A DNA stretch of 64,000 bases, taken from positions 62,001 through 126,000 of the forward strand of contig JADJOZ010000033.1 of NCBI GenBank assembly GCA_016713525.1, written 5' to 3'. Source of the DNA: Bacteroidota bacterium. Lineage in GTDB: Bacteria > Bacteroidota > Bacteroidia > AKYH767-A > OLB10. The notes below the pieces were generated by a model. The model worked only from the letters and a program-made list of their open reading frames with translations. It searched no databases and had not been told where the DNA came from. Made by a program: the position numbers and the translations under genes. This document shows, piece by piece, positions 1-10,561 of this stretch (its first letter is position 1; every line of letters begins with the position of its first letter).

Positions 1-1040
1 AACTCTTTACCGGAATGGCAGTTCAGTGGCTTCTCATACCTTTCAAGCATCCGGTTCGTGGACTTATGATTATTTTAATGGAATAACTGTTACACCCGGG
101 ACTTATAACGTAGGGGTGGTTTTTCAAAGATCAAATTTACTTTGTTCATGGGTTACTCTAGGTACAGAGTATTCTAATTCCATAATAGTTTCTACATTAC
201 CACCTGCCCCTGTTATATCAATTTCAGGAAATGCAACTCCTTGTAATACGACCAGTACAACGTTTACTGTTAATGGTAACAATACCGGTTCTGGAACATA
301 TACCTGGACATCCAGCAATTCTAATTTTCTTATTAATGGTGTTTCCTTTCCGTTAACTACAACATCAAATTCAGCTGTTATTAATGCGACTGTTCCGGCA
401 GCACCAGCACGATAAGTGTAACACTGAATGGTGTAACAACTCCTTATTGCGGGACGATCAATGTTCCAACAAGAGGAATCAATGCTGTGAGTACTTCATT
501 AAGTGTGTATGGACCTGATTGTATTCCACCCGGTACATCAGGTAACTTGGTTGCTAATCCGGCTGGATCATCAGGTTACACCTGGCAGGCAAGCACTAAC
601 TTGGTTAACTGGGGTCCTAATTTCGCTCAAACGAACAGCAATATCAGTATACTTTTTCAGTCTGTCGGCACTTACTATACAAGAGTGCAGCGTAATTTAT
701 ACGGGTGTATTTCGAATTGGGCTTACCATACTACTTTTTGTACTACATCTAGTAACCAGTGCCGCACTATGTCAAATAATGGAGTGGCAGGATTTCAGGA
801 GTATGAAATTTTGTTTATCCAAATCCTTCATACAACGATTTTACAATTGAAAATCCCGGCTTTGAATCAAATTACAGTCTGGTAGTATATGATTTACTTG
901 GTAAGGAAGTTGAGAAAATTTCTGATATCAGCTCTTTCGACAGCAAAGTTTTATTTGGCAGCCAGCTTCAAAAAGGAATTTATACTGTTGTGCTGATGAA
1001 TGAAAGTGAAAGAGCTACGAAAAGGGTTGTTAAGCAGTAA
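1..1040 (+). CDS. T9SS type A sorting domain protein, 3' part, two frameshifts
   Basis: This is the C-terminal part of a secreted surface protein; the gene enters from the left edge. The visible protein is rich in Ser, Thr, Asn and Gly, as in Ig-like or adhesin-type modules. It ends in a type IX sorting domain: a YPNPSYNDF core, then VVYDLLGKEVEK, then GIYTVVLMN and a basic end KRVVKQ. The frame changes near 405 and again near 810, and all three pieces join into one sensible protein. This suggests one gene with two indels rather than several small genes. Export through the T9SS and anchoring or release at the cell surface follows from the family. The substrate or ligand is unknown. Confidence 0.75.
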
Positions 1041-1113
1041 TAAACCATTGAGGTTAGATTAATATTTTTTTTCCAGGGACTTTTTTATAGTAGAAATTTT
1101 TTAATAAAGTTAT

Positions 1114-1146
1114 CCGGTCGGTGACAATTTGTTACCGGCCGGTTTT
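1114..1146 (+). terminator. Rho-independent terminator of the T9SS gene
   Basis: A near-perfect 14-bp hairpin (CCGGTCGGTGACAA pairing with TTGTTACCGGCCGG) is followed by TTTT. It lies about 75 bases past the stop at 1040. The rest of the stretch up to about 1390 shows no gene; it is AT-rich and precedes the next membrane-protein gene. Confidence 0.7.
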
Positions 1147-1396
1147 CGATTAGGCCTGAGTCTGATTGATATTTCATTAACTTTTGGACATGTAAAATTG
1201 ATTCTGACCACTTAAGTAAATTTGCTTATAAACTTAAATTGCTCGGGATTTTAGGGAATTAGGGTCATTGTTACCAGAATTCTGACAGTATCGTGATTTT
1301 GTTCCGGTAAAAAGTATTACCTTACTCAGGCGAATCTATTATTACCTGATAAGAGGTTCTCTTTTGATTAGAATCTATTACTTAAACCGCATAAAA

Positions 1397-2194
1397 ATGA
1401 CACAGGAACTTTTATATAGTACGCCTCAATGGCTTATAGGATTTATCACGCTTGTGATCTTAATAGTTTCTGTTGAAATGGGTTATCTGATCGGCTTGAA
1501 AGTTAAAGTAGAGATGACGCCACCCATGAAAACTCAAATATCAACTATTCAAACAGCTATTCTTACTATTTTCACTTTTCTTTTGGGATTTACCTTGCTA
1601 TGGCTCTCTCCCGATTCGATAATAGAAAGCAGATGGTTGTAAAAGAGTCGAATGCCATTGGTATAGCTGTATTGCGGTCCAAATTACTTCCTGAAAACCA
1701 ACGTGCCCGAATGATGGAATTGTTTAAGCAATATGTGAAGGTGGAGTTTTAGTATAACTTCGCGAGCAAATATTCCAGCCAATGAACGGTTGCTTTTGAA
1801 TCGTGAAACAAAACGAATACAGACGCTGATGTGGGATGAAGCATTTGCTGCAACTGAAAACAATCCACTTTCCGTACCCGCAGGATTATTTGCAACATCT
1901 ATTAATCAGCTAATTGATATTAAAACAGAACGCGACATAGCCATCTCAAATCATGTTCCCGAGATAGTGCTACTCGGTTTATTGTTGTTTGCTGCTTTAG
2001 CAATTGGGATATTAGGTTATGGCAACGGATTGGCTGCAACTCATGCAAGGTATCCGGCTGTGATATTATGTGTTGTAATAACCTTATCATTCATTCTTAT
2101 TATTGATCTCGACCGCCCAAACCGCGGATTAACACAGGTTAGTCAGGACAGCATGGTTGATTTAATGAATGTTATTAATCAGGTAAATATGTGA
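1397..2194 (+). CDS. DUF4239 (bestrophin-like) membrane protein, two frameshifts
   Basis: This is a small inner-membrane protein of the DUF4239 family. There are two hydrophobic segments at the N-terminus (around WLIGFITLVILIV and TAILTIFTFLLGFT), a central soluble helical part (FDNRKQMVVKESNAIG, typical of the family), and two more hydrophobic segments near the C-terminus (VLLGLLLFAALAIGIL and VILCVVITLSFILII) followed by DLDRPNRG. The DLDRP motif after the last membrane segment is characteristic. The frame changes near 1605 and near 1750; joining the frames gives one protein of about 265 residues, the usual family length. The start at 1397 places Met directly before the first membrane segment. 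Function is unknown; a channel role is only suggested by distant bestrophin similarity. Confidence 0.75.
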
Positions 2195-2331
2195 TGCATT
2201 TATCAAGAACAGCTATACTATCTCTACATCAGTGAAAATTATTTATAGTATTTTTTGGTTCTTGTCAAACCCTGATACCTTGTGGAGTCGATCACCTATA
2301 GTGGAAAGTTAAATAAAACCAGATTTTATCC

Positions 2332-4586
2332 CTACCTCCTCTTCCGTTTCAAAGCATGCTTTGGCGGATTTTTTTTAGTTCTTCTTTCTTCAGTTTCTAC
2401 TTGTTCTGCAAGTAAAAAGTCGATTTGTTTTTTCACCAGATCAGTATTTTTTATTTCAACACGCACCTCATCTCCTAAACGGAAGACTTTACCTGACCTA
2501 TGACCTATGATGCAGTAGTTTTTTCTCATCTAGTTCGTAGAAGTCGTTTCCGATATCCCGCAAACGAACCAATCCTTCACATTTGCTTTCCGTTAATTCA
2601 ACATAAAATCCCCATTCGGTAACACCCGAAATCAGTCCATCGAATACAACTCCTTTCTTATCCTGTAAGTATTGTACCTGCTTATATTTGATGGATGCAC
2701 GCTCAGCTTCAGAAGCACGAATTTCCATGTTCGTGGAATGCTGGCACATCTCTTCATAATCTTTTGCATCAACAGATTTTCCTTCATGGAGATATAAATC
2801 GAGCAAACGATGAACCAAAACATCCGGATAACGGCGAATTGGAGAAGTGAAATGTGTGTAATAATCGAAGGCCAACCCGTAATGCCCTATGTTTTCAGTT
2901 GTATAAACAGCTTTTGCCATTGTACGGATAGCAAGCTGCTCCAAAACGTTTTGCTCTCTTTTACCACGAACATCACTCATTAACTGATTGAGCGAATGTG
3001 CGACCTCTTTTTCTGTACGGGTATTTATCTGATAACCAAACTTGCTTGCAAAGAGTGAAAAGTTTTGCAGCTTTTCAGGAACAGGAGAATCGTGAATGCG
3101 ATATACAAATGTGGGTGATTTTGAAGGATGACCACTGCGTTTTACTTTTTTACCAGCATTATGTTTACCAATAAATTCGGCTACTTTGCGGTTAGCTAGC
3201 AACATGAATTCTTCGATCAGTTTATTGGAATCTTTATTTTCTTTGGTGTAAACACCGGTAGGATTTCCCTTTTCATCGAGTCGGAATTTCACTTCTACTT
3301 TTTCAAATGTGATTGCTCCTTTTTAAATCTTCCTGCGTAATTTTTTCGCTAAGGTATCAAGTAACAAAATTTCTTTGGAAAGAGGGCCTTCTTTATTTTC
3401 AATTACTTCTTGTGCTTCTTCGTAAGAAAAACGTTTGTCAGAGTGAATTACCGTTCTCCCAAACCATTCATCCAATACATTGGCATCAGCATCAATATGA
3501 AAAATTGCAGAGTAACAAAGTTTATCTTCATTCGGCCGGAGTGAACATACATGATTGGAAAGTTTTTCCGGTAACATGGGAATAACCCGGTCAACCAGGT
3601 AGACAGATGTACCTCTTTCAAATGCTTCTTCATCCATACTCATACCCTGACGCAGGTAATGGGAAACATCAGCAATATGAATTCCTATTTCCCATTTATT
3701 TTCTTCTATTTCCTGAACAGAAAGCGCATCATCAAAATCTTTTGCATCAACAGGATCAATTGTAAACGTTGTGATGTTGCGCATATCACGACGTTTTTTA
3801 TTTCCGCAGCGGGAATTTCAAAAGGAATTTTCTCAGCCTCTTCTTCAACTTCCTTAGGAAAGCGCAATGGGAATCCATATTCCACCAAAATAGCATTCAT
3901 CTCGGTGTTATTATCTCCTGCTTCACCAAGAACTTCAATTATTTCGCCGGTAGGATTTTTTGTTTCCGGCAACCACTCCGTAATTTTAGCCACCGCCTTT
4001 TGACCATGTTTAGCACCATTAAGTTTTGAAAGCGGAATGAAAATATCGATATTCGATTTATTGCTGTCGGGGACTAAAAACGCAAATTTCGGATTAATCT
4101 GTATGGTGCCTGCGAATTCATTCTTAGCTCTTTTAATGACTTCAACCACCTCACCTTCTTGTCGTTTCGACGATCTTTTGGCGTAAAGCAGCACTTTCAC
4201 GGTATCGCCATTCATGGCTGTTCCTGTATTTCGGGGAGCGATTACGATATCATCTTCGAAATTTTCGTTCATTACATAAGCGGCTCCTGAGACTGTTATG
4301 TCTATAACTCCTCAATATAAAGCTGTTCCGGAATTGCCCGAAAACGGCCGGTATCAACTTCCTGTAGTTCACCATCCAAAACCATTTGGGCCATGGCGGT
4401 AAGTAAATGCGACCTATTTGCTGATGGGTCGTCGATAAACAGAAAGCGATCGGCAATAGCAGGTTCCAATTGCCTTATGAGTTTCGATACTTGCTTGTAA
4501 TTGAGATTTCTGGTAGGATGTTTTTTGAAAACACTCAGAATAGCCTTTTTAAGAATTCCGGATTCGCCGGCGGGTTTTTTGGTCAT
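2332..4586 (-). CDS. rnr: Ribonuclease R, interrupted by four frameshifts
   Basis: This is a 3'-to-5' exoribonuclease of the RNase II/R family that degrades structured RNA in the cytoplasm. Five overlapping frames join in order. The N-terminal winged-helix part begins at 4586. Cold-shock domains follow (VSGAAYVMNE, FAFLVPDS). The RNB catalytic domain has the aspartate cluster DPVDAKDFDDALS near 3757-3720 and the arginine motif HFTSPIRRYPD near 2854-2822. An S1 RNA-binding domain (GVTEWGFYVEL) and a basic lysine/arginine-rich tail end at 2332. The total of about 750 residues is normal for RNase R. Frame breaks lie near 4305, 3790 (T6), 3320 (T5) and 2520 (T6). Catalytic motifs are intact, and breaks at homopolymers favour sequencing indels over a true pseudogene. 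The gene diverges from the biotin carrier gene. Confidence 0.88.
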
Positions 4587-4710
4587 TTTTGAAAAATATA
4601 GACAAAGATAGGTAGCATACTATTGTTTTGGATTGCAGCCTGATGCATGATATTAACAATTGAACGTTAGCTATGTTGTTTCTGGAATGTAAATATTCAT
4701 AAGAATTAGT

Positions 4711-4718
4711 TAAATTTG
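4711..4718 (+). promoter_or_regulatory. Possible -7 element (TAAATTTG) for the biotin carrier gene
   Basis: TAAATTTG fits the Bacteroidota TAnnTTTG consensus and ends only four bases before the ATG at 4723, which would give a leaderless transcript. No clear -33 TTG is seen at the right distance, so support is weak. Confidence 0.3.
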
Positions 4719-4722
4719 CTTT

Positions 4723-5229
4723 ATGATATACAAAGCTACTGTCAACGATAAACGTGTAATATCGGTCGATTTGCAATCTGATGGAACTGTTCTTTTAGAT
4801 GGGAATGTAAGTTCTCCTGACATTTTTGAAGTAAAAGAGGGAATTTACAGTATCATCAATGAGCGGAAATCTTTTAATTCCGAAGTTATTAAATTTGATA
4901 AGGAAGAAAGGATATTTCACATTCGGGTAAATAATAATGTTTACAAAGTTCAACTTCGCGATCGTTTCGACGATTTGCTTCATGAACTTGGGATGGATGC
5001 AGCCAAATCTAAGAAGGTCTCCGAATTAAAAGCTCCTATGCCCGGCCTGGTTGTGGAAGTATGTATCAGCGAGGGTCAGGAAGTTAAAAAAGGAGATAAG
5101 CTGGTTGTGCTTGAAGCTATGAAAATGGAGAATATCCTGAAAGCACCTGCCGATGCAGTTGTTAAAAAAATAAGTATCACCAAAGGTCAAACAGTTGAGA
5201 AAAACGAAGCTTTAATCTTATTCGTTTAA
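4723..5229 (+). CDS. Biotin carboxyl carrier (biotinyl/lipoyl domain) protein
   Basis: This 168-residue protein has a biotin-attachment domain at its C-terminus (about residues 100-168) with the canonical EAMKMEN motif; Lys134 is the expected biotinylated lysine. The domain starts with KAPMPGLVVEV, typical of the beta-barrel hammerhead of carboxylase carrier subunits. The N-terminal 95 residues resemble the linker/BT-like part seen in carrier subunits of acyl-CoA carboxylases or decarboxylases. It would shuttle carboxybiotin between a biotin carboxylase and a carboxyltransferase. No partner subunit is encoded in the window, so the specific enzyme (propionyl-CoA, pyruvate or other carboxylase) cannot be named. 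The superoxide dismutase gene follows 24 bases downstream on the same strand. Confidence 0.85.
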   Translation: MIYKATVNDKRVISVDLQSDGTVLLDGNVSSPDIFEVKEGIYSIINERKSFNSEVIKFDKEERIFHIRVNNNVYKVQLRDRFDDLLHELGMDAAKSKKVSELKAPMPGLVVEVCISEGQEVKKGDKLVVLEAMKMENILKAPADAVVKKISITKGQTVEKNEALILFV

Positions 5230-5253
5230 ACGGAAAATTAAAACAGGAGTCAT

Positions 5254-5976
5254 ATGGAAAGGTCGAGGAGAAAATTTATCAGAAATGCTGCTTTATTAAC
5301 TGTAGCTGGAGCAGGATTGAGACTGGTTGGCACACAAGCTTTCGCAGATAGTCCACAAGATGACAACGGATTGTTATTTAAGCTGCCGGCATTGCCATAT
5401 GCGGCTGCTGCCCTGGAGCCATATATTGATACGCAGACCATGGAGATACATCATGGCAAACATCATAAGGCCTATGTTGATAACTTGAACAAGGCGTTGA
5501 AAGGAAGTGGTGTAACCAGTGATTCATTGGAAGATCTGATGAAGAACATTTCCAAACATGGTGTGGCTATACGAAATAATGGTGGTGGACATTATAACCA
5601 CAGTTTATTCTGGAAACTGATGAAGCCATTGGGTGGAGGAAATCCGAATGGACAAATTGCTGAAGCAATCAATAGTTCTTTTGGAAGTTTTAAAATTATG
5701 CAGGAACAATTTAATGCTGCTGCAACTTCACGTTTTGGTTCAGGATGGGCTTGGCTTATCGCAGATAAAGGAAAGCTTTCAATTACATCGACACCAAATC
5801 AGGATAATCCGTTAATGGATATTGCTGAAGTAAAAGGAACTCCGGTGCTGGCCTTGGATGTATGGGAACATGCATATTATTTAAAATATCAGAATAAACG
5901 TGCCGATTATGTAAATGCCTTTTGGAATGTGGTGAATTGGGATGAGGTGAATAATTTGTTGAAAGCTGTTAAGTAA
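5254..5976 (+). CDS. Superoxide dismutase (Mn/Fe), Tat-exported
   Basis: The enzyme converts superoxide to hydrogen peroxide and oxygen. The mature part starts near residue 42 (LFKLPALPYA). Metal ligands by family alignment are His66 (EIHHGKHH), His116 (GGHYNHSLFW), and Asp202 and His206 (DVWEHAYY). Gln183 in PNQDNPLM and the GSGWAWL segment fit the Mn-type or cambialistic subgroup. The first 31 residues form a twin-arginine signal (SRRKFIR, a hydrophobic stretch, then TQAFA), so the enzyme is predicted to fold in the cytoplasm and leave by the Tat route to the periplasm. An AGGAG-like site lies just before the ATG. The 240-residue length equals a normal 200-residue SOD plus the signal. Confidence 0.92.
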   Translation: MERSRRKFIRNAALLTVAGAGLRLVGTQAFADSPQDDNGLLFKLPALPYAAAALEPYIDTQTMEIHHGKHHKAYVDNLNKALKGSGVTSDSLEDLMKNISKHGVAIRNNGGGHYNHSLFWKLMKPLGGGNPNGQIAEAINSSFGSFKIMQEQFNAAATSRFGSGWAWLIADKGKLSITSTPNQDNPLMDIAEVKGTPVLALDVWEHAYYLKYQNKRADYVNAFWNVVNWDEVNNLLKAVK

Positions 5977-5996
5977 AAATTAACTCTAAATATTTT

Positions 5997-6641
5997 ATGA
6001 ATTTTATCAGAACAACTTTAATTGTCTTTTTACTGATTCTTCTGAATACCATTTCCAATGGTCAGAACGGTAAAGGCTACATGTTAGTGGCTATCAGCCC
6101 TGACGATGCAATCATTCGAATTGATACCGCACTGTTTGTGCAAAAGAAATCACATATGGTGGTCGATACCGGCACGTATGTAATAAGAGCATGGGCACCT
6201 AAAACAATTATGATTACTGACACGATTCGGGTAACGGAAGGACGCAGTGTTTTGTTCCGAAAAAAACTGGAGTATACCGATGAATATAAAAAGCACAGGA
6301 AAGCACTTCATGCATATAACATGAAGAAATATGTTCCGGCAACAGTAACGGTCTGCGCTTCTCTTTTCTATATAGGCATGTATGGCAAATTTTACAAGGA
6401 AGCTAAAGATAATTACTTAGACAAGGCATTGGAAAGTAAAGCTGCCTACGAAAATGCCACTGATATTAATGAAATTCTGGCTCACAAAGAATCATACAAT
6501 TCCTACAAAAGTAAGTATGATAAATCTATTGACAAAGCAAACAAAACACTGAATCAGGCTAAAATTGTGATACCGGTAGCAGCGGCTGTTACAGGTGTGA
6601 TGTTTTATTATTCATTACGATTAACAAAACCGGTTTTTTAA
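5997..6641 (+). CDS. Hypothetical exported protein with PEGA-like N-terminus
   Basis: I do not recognise a named family. The 214-residue protein starts with a signal peptide (hydrophobic to about residue 21, then NGQNGKGYM). Residues 25-90 look like a PEGA-type beta domain (SPDDAIIRIDTALF, GTYVIRAWAP), which in other proteins binds cell wall or sits on the envelope face. Two hydrophobic segments follow (about 117-131, CASLFYIGMYG; and 190-208, IPVAAAVTGVMFYY), separated by a charged helical region. It begins 20 bases after the SOD stop, so the two may be co-transcribed. The envelope location is inferred. Confidence 0.6.
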   Translation: MNFIRTTLIVFLLILLNTISNGQNGKGYMLVAISPDDAIIRIDTALFVQKKSHMVVDTGTYVIRAWAPKTIMITDTIRVTEGRSVLFRKKLEYTDEYKKHRKALHAYNMKKYVPATVTVCASLFYIGMYGKFYKEAKDNYLDKALESKAAYENATDINEILAHKESYNSYKSKYDKSIDKANKTLNQAKIVIPVAAAVTGVMFYYSLRLTKPVF

Positions 6642-6734
6642 AGAAACCCCAATGTTATCAAACATGACTTTTGATTATGAATTATTAGGTCAGACGCCGG
6701 GACCAAGAGTTAATTTTAATGTAAAATTCTGAAA

Positions 6735-7145
6735 ATGAAAAATAACATAACTTTCGGACTGTTACTGATTTCGCTTTTCGCTTTGCTACTTAGTAGTTGC
6801 GATAAAAAAGAAAATGAATTAGAAAATTTGACACTTTTTAATGCTTTTGATACTGATAGCGGAATTGAGCTGCTCACTATCGATAGTGTTCAACGCGGAT
6901 ATGGATCAACGAATTTTATTAAGGGATACTTTCATCTGAATACAACTTATGTTGATACAGCATTGCTGCACAGGATCATCTTATTCAGGGATGGGACCGA
7001 AAAAGCCAGATTATCACCCGGAAATTTTACTTTTTTCGGAGACATTACTGCCATTCCCGGTGCCACATATAATTACCAGCTTTCATTAATCATGAAAGAT
7101 AGTTCTTATACTAAGCTTACTCAACCTTATGTGATACTTTTTTAG
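6735..7145 (+). CDS. Hypothetical lipoprotein
   Basis: The 136-residue protein has a lipoprotein signal: a charged start, a leucine-rich core and the lipobox LLSSC at about residues 18-22, followed by DKKENE, which fits surface or periplasmic lipoproteins of Bacteroidota. The rest is a short beta-rich domain without motifs I can assign. It lies 93 bases after the preceding gene and ends just before a bidirectional terminator. Function is unknown. Confidence 0.6.
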   Translation: MKNNITFGLLLISLFALLLSSCDKKENELENLTLFNAFDTDSGIELLTIDSVQRGYGSTNFIKGYFHLNTTYVDTALLHRIILFRDGTEKARLSPGNFTFFGDITAIPGATYNYQLSLIMKDSSYTKLTQPYVILF

Positions 7146-7160
7146 TAAGATGTTTGTGAA

Positions 7161-7195
7161 AATTACTTCAGAAAATTATTTTTTCTGAAGTAATT
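7161..7195. terminator. Bidirectional terminator, perfect 15-bp inverted repeat
   Basis: AATTACTTCAGAAAA is followed by a five-base loop and its exact complement TTTTCTGAAGTAATT. It lies between the convergent lipoprotein gene (stop about 7145) and the PfkB kinase gene (stop about 7195). The A and T runs at the stem base serve either strand. Confidence 0.8.
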
Positions 7196-8117
7196 TATAC
7201 AAGAGTAATGTCGAACTGAACCAGATCTACAAATTCCTGCACCCGGCTTTCCACTTCTTCCTGATCGAGATTTATAATTCTTTCTGTACCGAATTTTTCA
7301 ACACAAAACGATGCCATTGCTGAGCCAAAAATAATTCCGCGTTTCATATTTTCGAATGACACATCTTTGGTTCGTGCCAGGTAACCAATAAAACCTCCTG
7401 CGAATGTATCACCAGCTCCTGTTGGATCGAATACATCTTCTAAAGGTAATGCGGGAGCAAAAAATACCTGTTCTTTATTAAACAACAAAGCACCGTGCTC
7501 ACCTTTTTAATAATGAGATACTTAGGACCCATTTTCAAAATTTTCTGCGCAGCTTTCACAAGCGAATATTCATTTGAAAGCTGACGTGCTTCCGCATCAT
7601 TAATGGTAAGCACATCAACCATGGCAATAGCTTTCATCAGATCATCCATTGCGGTTTCCATCCAGAAATTCATAGTATCCATTACAATTAATTTCGGACG
7701 TTCACGCAACGACTCCATCACTTTCATTTGAATAGAAGGCATCAGATTCCCAAGCATGAGAAAGGTGCAATTCTGATAAGATTCCGGAATTACCGGCTCG
7801 AAAGTCATCAACACATTTAACTCTGTAGCCAGCGTATCACGGGTATTCATATCGTTATGATAACGACCTGCCCAAAAGAACGATTTTTCACCTTTTTTTA
7901 TCTGCAATCCTTCTGTACGAATACCATGTTCATTTAACTGATCGATGGTAGCCTGTGGGAAATCGTCGCCGACAACCGACACCAGATTAATATCCTGAGT
8001 AAAGTAAGATGCAGCCAAAGATGCATAAGTGGCAGCTCCGCCAATAATTTTATCGGTTTTTCCGAAAGGTGTTTCGATGGCATCAAAAGCCACGGTTCCA
8101 ACTACTAATAAGCTCAT
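7195..8117 (-). CDS. PfkB/ribokinase family sugar or nucleoside kinase, one frameshift
   Basis: This is an ATP-dependent kinase of the PfkB fold. The N-terminus MSLLVVGTVAFDAIETP and the glycine motif IIGGAATYASLAAS bind substrate. The C-terminal signature DPTGAGDTFAGGF carries the catalytic Asp (codon near 7410). The frame is lost near 7506 in a run of five T on the plus strand; one extra T restores IIKKGEHGALLF and joins the two halves into about 307 residues, the normal length. The substrate is not certain: adenosine, ribose and fructose kinases share these motifs. The sequence style resembles the Bacteroidota sugar kinases often annotated as ribokinase or adenosine kinase. It stands alone on the minus strand, diverging from the gene at 8242. 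Confidence 0.85.
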
Positions 8118-8201
8118 TTTTAGTGTTTTATGTCTCCGTTTAAACAGAGGTTATTGATTTTCAGCACGCAAAGGTATTAAATTAGGGTGTTTCCGCAAGA
8201 A

Positions 8202-8235
8202 TTGGGGCATATGTTAATTGGGCTAATTAATTTTG
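8202..8235 (+). promoter_or_regulatory. Bacteroidota-type promoter, leaderless
   Basis: A TTG at 8202-8204 and TAATTTTG at 8228-8235 match the -33/-7 consensus with a 23-base spacer. The ATG at 8242 is only six bases past the -7 box, so transcription would start at or next to the start codon. Confidence 0.5.
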
Positions 8236-8241
8236 CACGAT

Positions 8242-8765
8242 ATGAGAAGTTTGAATTTAACCACATTTATAGCATTAACCCTTTTGTTGGTTGCACCATT
8301 ATTTAGCGCCACTTGCTTTGCGCAGAAGCTGGATTCATACACTACAAAAGCGGGTTGGGAAATAAAACCAGGTGACACGCTTTCACTGGGAGTGGGGTCG
8401 TTACCGGATGGCAGGTATGATTTTATTTATTCGGGACTGGCAGTTACTATTTTCGAAACGCTTGCCGCGGAACAAGGATTTGATCCTGCATTACAGCCGG
8501 GCTCGAAGGCGCATTAGTAGTGGTCAGTAAAATCCGTAAGAAGGGAGATCAGGTGATGGCATATTTTATTATTGAAGAAATAGGAGGTTATCTCATAGAA
8601 ATCGAAAATGCTATTCAGTCGTGTGAACTTGCCTTTTGCAGGCCAGAAGGATATCTCACGCAGCAGGAATTTGAAAAGTTGATACTCATTAACGATGCAG
8701 CTGCAGATGGCCGCATAACACCGGAAAAGCGGATCGAGTTGCGAAATGAATTGTTGGGGAAGTGA
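8242..8765 (+). CDS. Secreted/envelope protein with SHOCT-like C-terminal end, one frameshift
   Basis: The first frame gives a signal peptide (MRSLNLTTFIALTLLLVAPL, cleavage after CFAQ) and a short domain (GDTLSLGVGSLPDGRYDFIY). The second frame continues LVVVSKIRKKGDQVMAYFIIEE and ends in a short helical module (LTQQEFEKLILINDAAADGR, then ITPEKRIELRNELL) like the SHOCT domain often found at C-termini. The frames join near 8500. The combined 174 residues make one plausible protein; function is unknown. Start 8242 is chosen because the signal peptide begins there and a promoter -7 box lies just upstream. Confidence 0.6.
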
Positions 8766-8886
8766 ATTAATTAATGATTTAAACGGCTTTCACAAAGTTG
8801 CGTAAATTTTATATTCAGATTCAATTTATAAATTTATTGAAACTAAGTACTAAAGCCGGATGGTTTCCTGGAACGGGATATTTACA

Positions 8887-10561
8887 ATGAACAAACTACT
8901 TTATTTATTTTCTTTCACTATTTTTCTTTCATTTTTTAATTTATCCTGTCAGAATACTGAACAGCAGGATAAAGATATTTCAAATATTTCAGATACAATT
9001 TCTAACCCTGTTAAACAAGACACGGTATTACTTTATCTTGATTCAACACAAATTATAGATTTTCTAACCCGTTATCCGCTCACTGAAGAATACAAAGAAA
9101 ATATCAGATCCTTTTATAAAAAAAGAAACAATGCATTTGCCTGGATTAATAATTATGGAATTAATGAGTATGCGGGGAATTTTATTAACCTTCTGAACCA
9201 TGAGGAAATGAGATACAGCAATGATTCCTCATTTTATAATGAAAGACTCCATGTACTTTATAATGGCATTTCTGAAGATTATAAAATATTCGGTAATGAT
9301 AGTCTTGTGGCTGAGTTAGAGATATTATTGAGTGTGAATTTATTTGACTATGCAAACCGAAACTGGAGAGGTATCAGTGATGAAAAACTAAGAGAAGCAG
9401 GATGGTTTATTGCCAGGAAAAACCTGAATTATGAGGATTTACTTGATTCACTTCTGAAAAGCAAGGTTTACCTTATTTCTGCTTTTGACCCCGTTTATCC
9501 TCAATATGCACTTCTTAAAAAACACCTGATAAAATACAATGACATTGAAAAAAGAGGCGGATGGAAGGTATCGTTTCAGAAAGGTATAGAATTAAAAAAG
9601 GGAGACACCTCTTCTGTAATTACCGCTATTAAAGAACAACTTTGTATGATGGGCGATTTGGCAGTAACAGACAGCACGAATTTTTTTAATGATGAATTAG
9701 TAAGTGCTGTTAAAAAATTTCAAAAGCGACACGGGTTGAAAGAAAATGGCCTCATTGAAGAAAAAACATTACAGCAATTGAGTGTTCCGGTACATGAGCG
9801 CATTAAACAAATATTAATTAATATGGAAAGAAGCCGATGGGTTCCTGCTGAACAAAAAGGAGAATACCTCGTTGTAAATATTCCTGATTTTAAACTGTTC
9901 GTATTTCAAAATGATAGTCTTGAATGGAGTTGTAATGTTATTGTTGGAGAATCCAAAGTGACAAATAATACAGTTATATTTAATGATAATCTTGAATATA
10001 TTGTTTTTAGCCCTTATTGGAATATCCCCAAAAACATTTTAATTAAGGAAACACTTCCTGCTATTAAACGGAATCCTGATTATTTAAGTAGTCATAATAT
10101 GGAAGTTGTGGATGTTAAAGGAAAACCCGTTGCATCGTCATCTATTAACTGGAGCCAATACAAGAATAATTTCCCATACATCATTAGACAAAAACGGGGA
10201 AAATAATGCATTGGGTTCAGTTAAGTTTTTATTCCCTAACTCTTACGAAATATACATGCACGATACACCGGAAAAATCACTATTTGGTGAAACCACCCGT
10301 ACATTCAGCCATGGATGCATTCGTTTGGAAGAACCTTATAAACTTGTGAAATTTCTGCTTAGAGAAGATACAAGCTGGACTGATGAAAATATTATTGCAT
10401 CAATGTATGGAGGCAAACAAACATTTGTAAAACTAAAAAATAAAGTTCCGGTTTTTATAGCCTATTTTACAGCATGGGTTGACCGGAATGGCAACATGAA
10501 TTTCAGGAATGATGTTTATAGTCATGATGAAAAAATGAAACAACTTTTATTTGCCGATTAA
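8887..10561 (+). CDS. L,D-transpeptidase (YcbB/LdtD-like) lipoprotein, one frameshift
   Basis: This enzyme forms 3-3 peptidoglycan cross-links in the periplasm. In order it shows a lipoprotein signal with lipobox FNLSC, a helical scaffold domain, a peptidoglycan-binding module (around VKKFQKRHGLKENGLIEEKT), and the YkuD catalytic domain with FSPYWNIPKNI, GSVKFLFPN and the nucleophile motif HGCIR (Cys codon 10316-10318). The order and the length of about 558 residues fit the large YcbB type. The frame breaks near 10195, between YIIRQK and GENNALGSV, by one base in an A5CG4 tract; otherwise the protein is complete. It has its own upstream gap of 120 bases and no operon partner. The active-site residues are intact, so the break is probably a sequence error. 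Confidence 0.9.

Noticed and set aside
2520..3790. Programmed frameshifting in RNase R
   Set aside because: Four breaks in one gene and similar breaks in unrelated neighbours make programmed shifts implausible.
2498..4586. Separate small genes in the RNase R region
   Set aside because: The frames follow each other in the exact domain order of one RNase R with breaks at short T runs.
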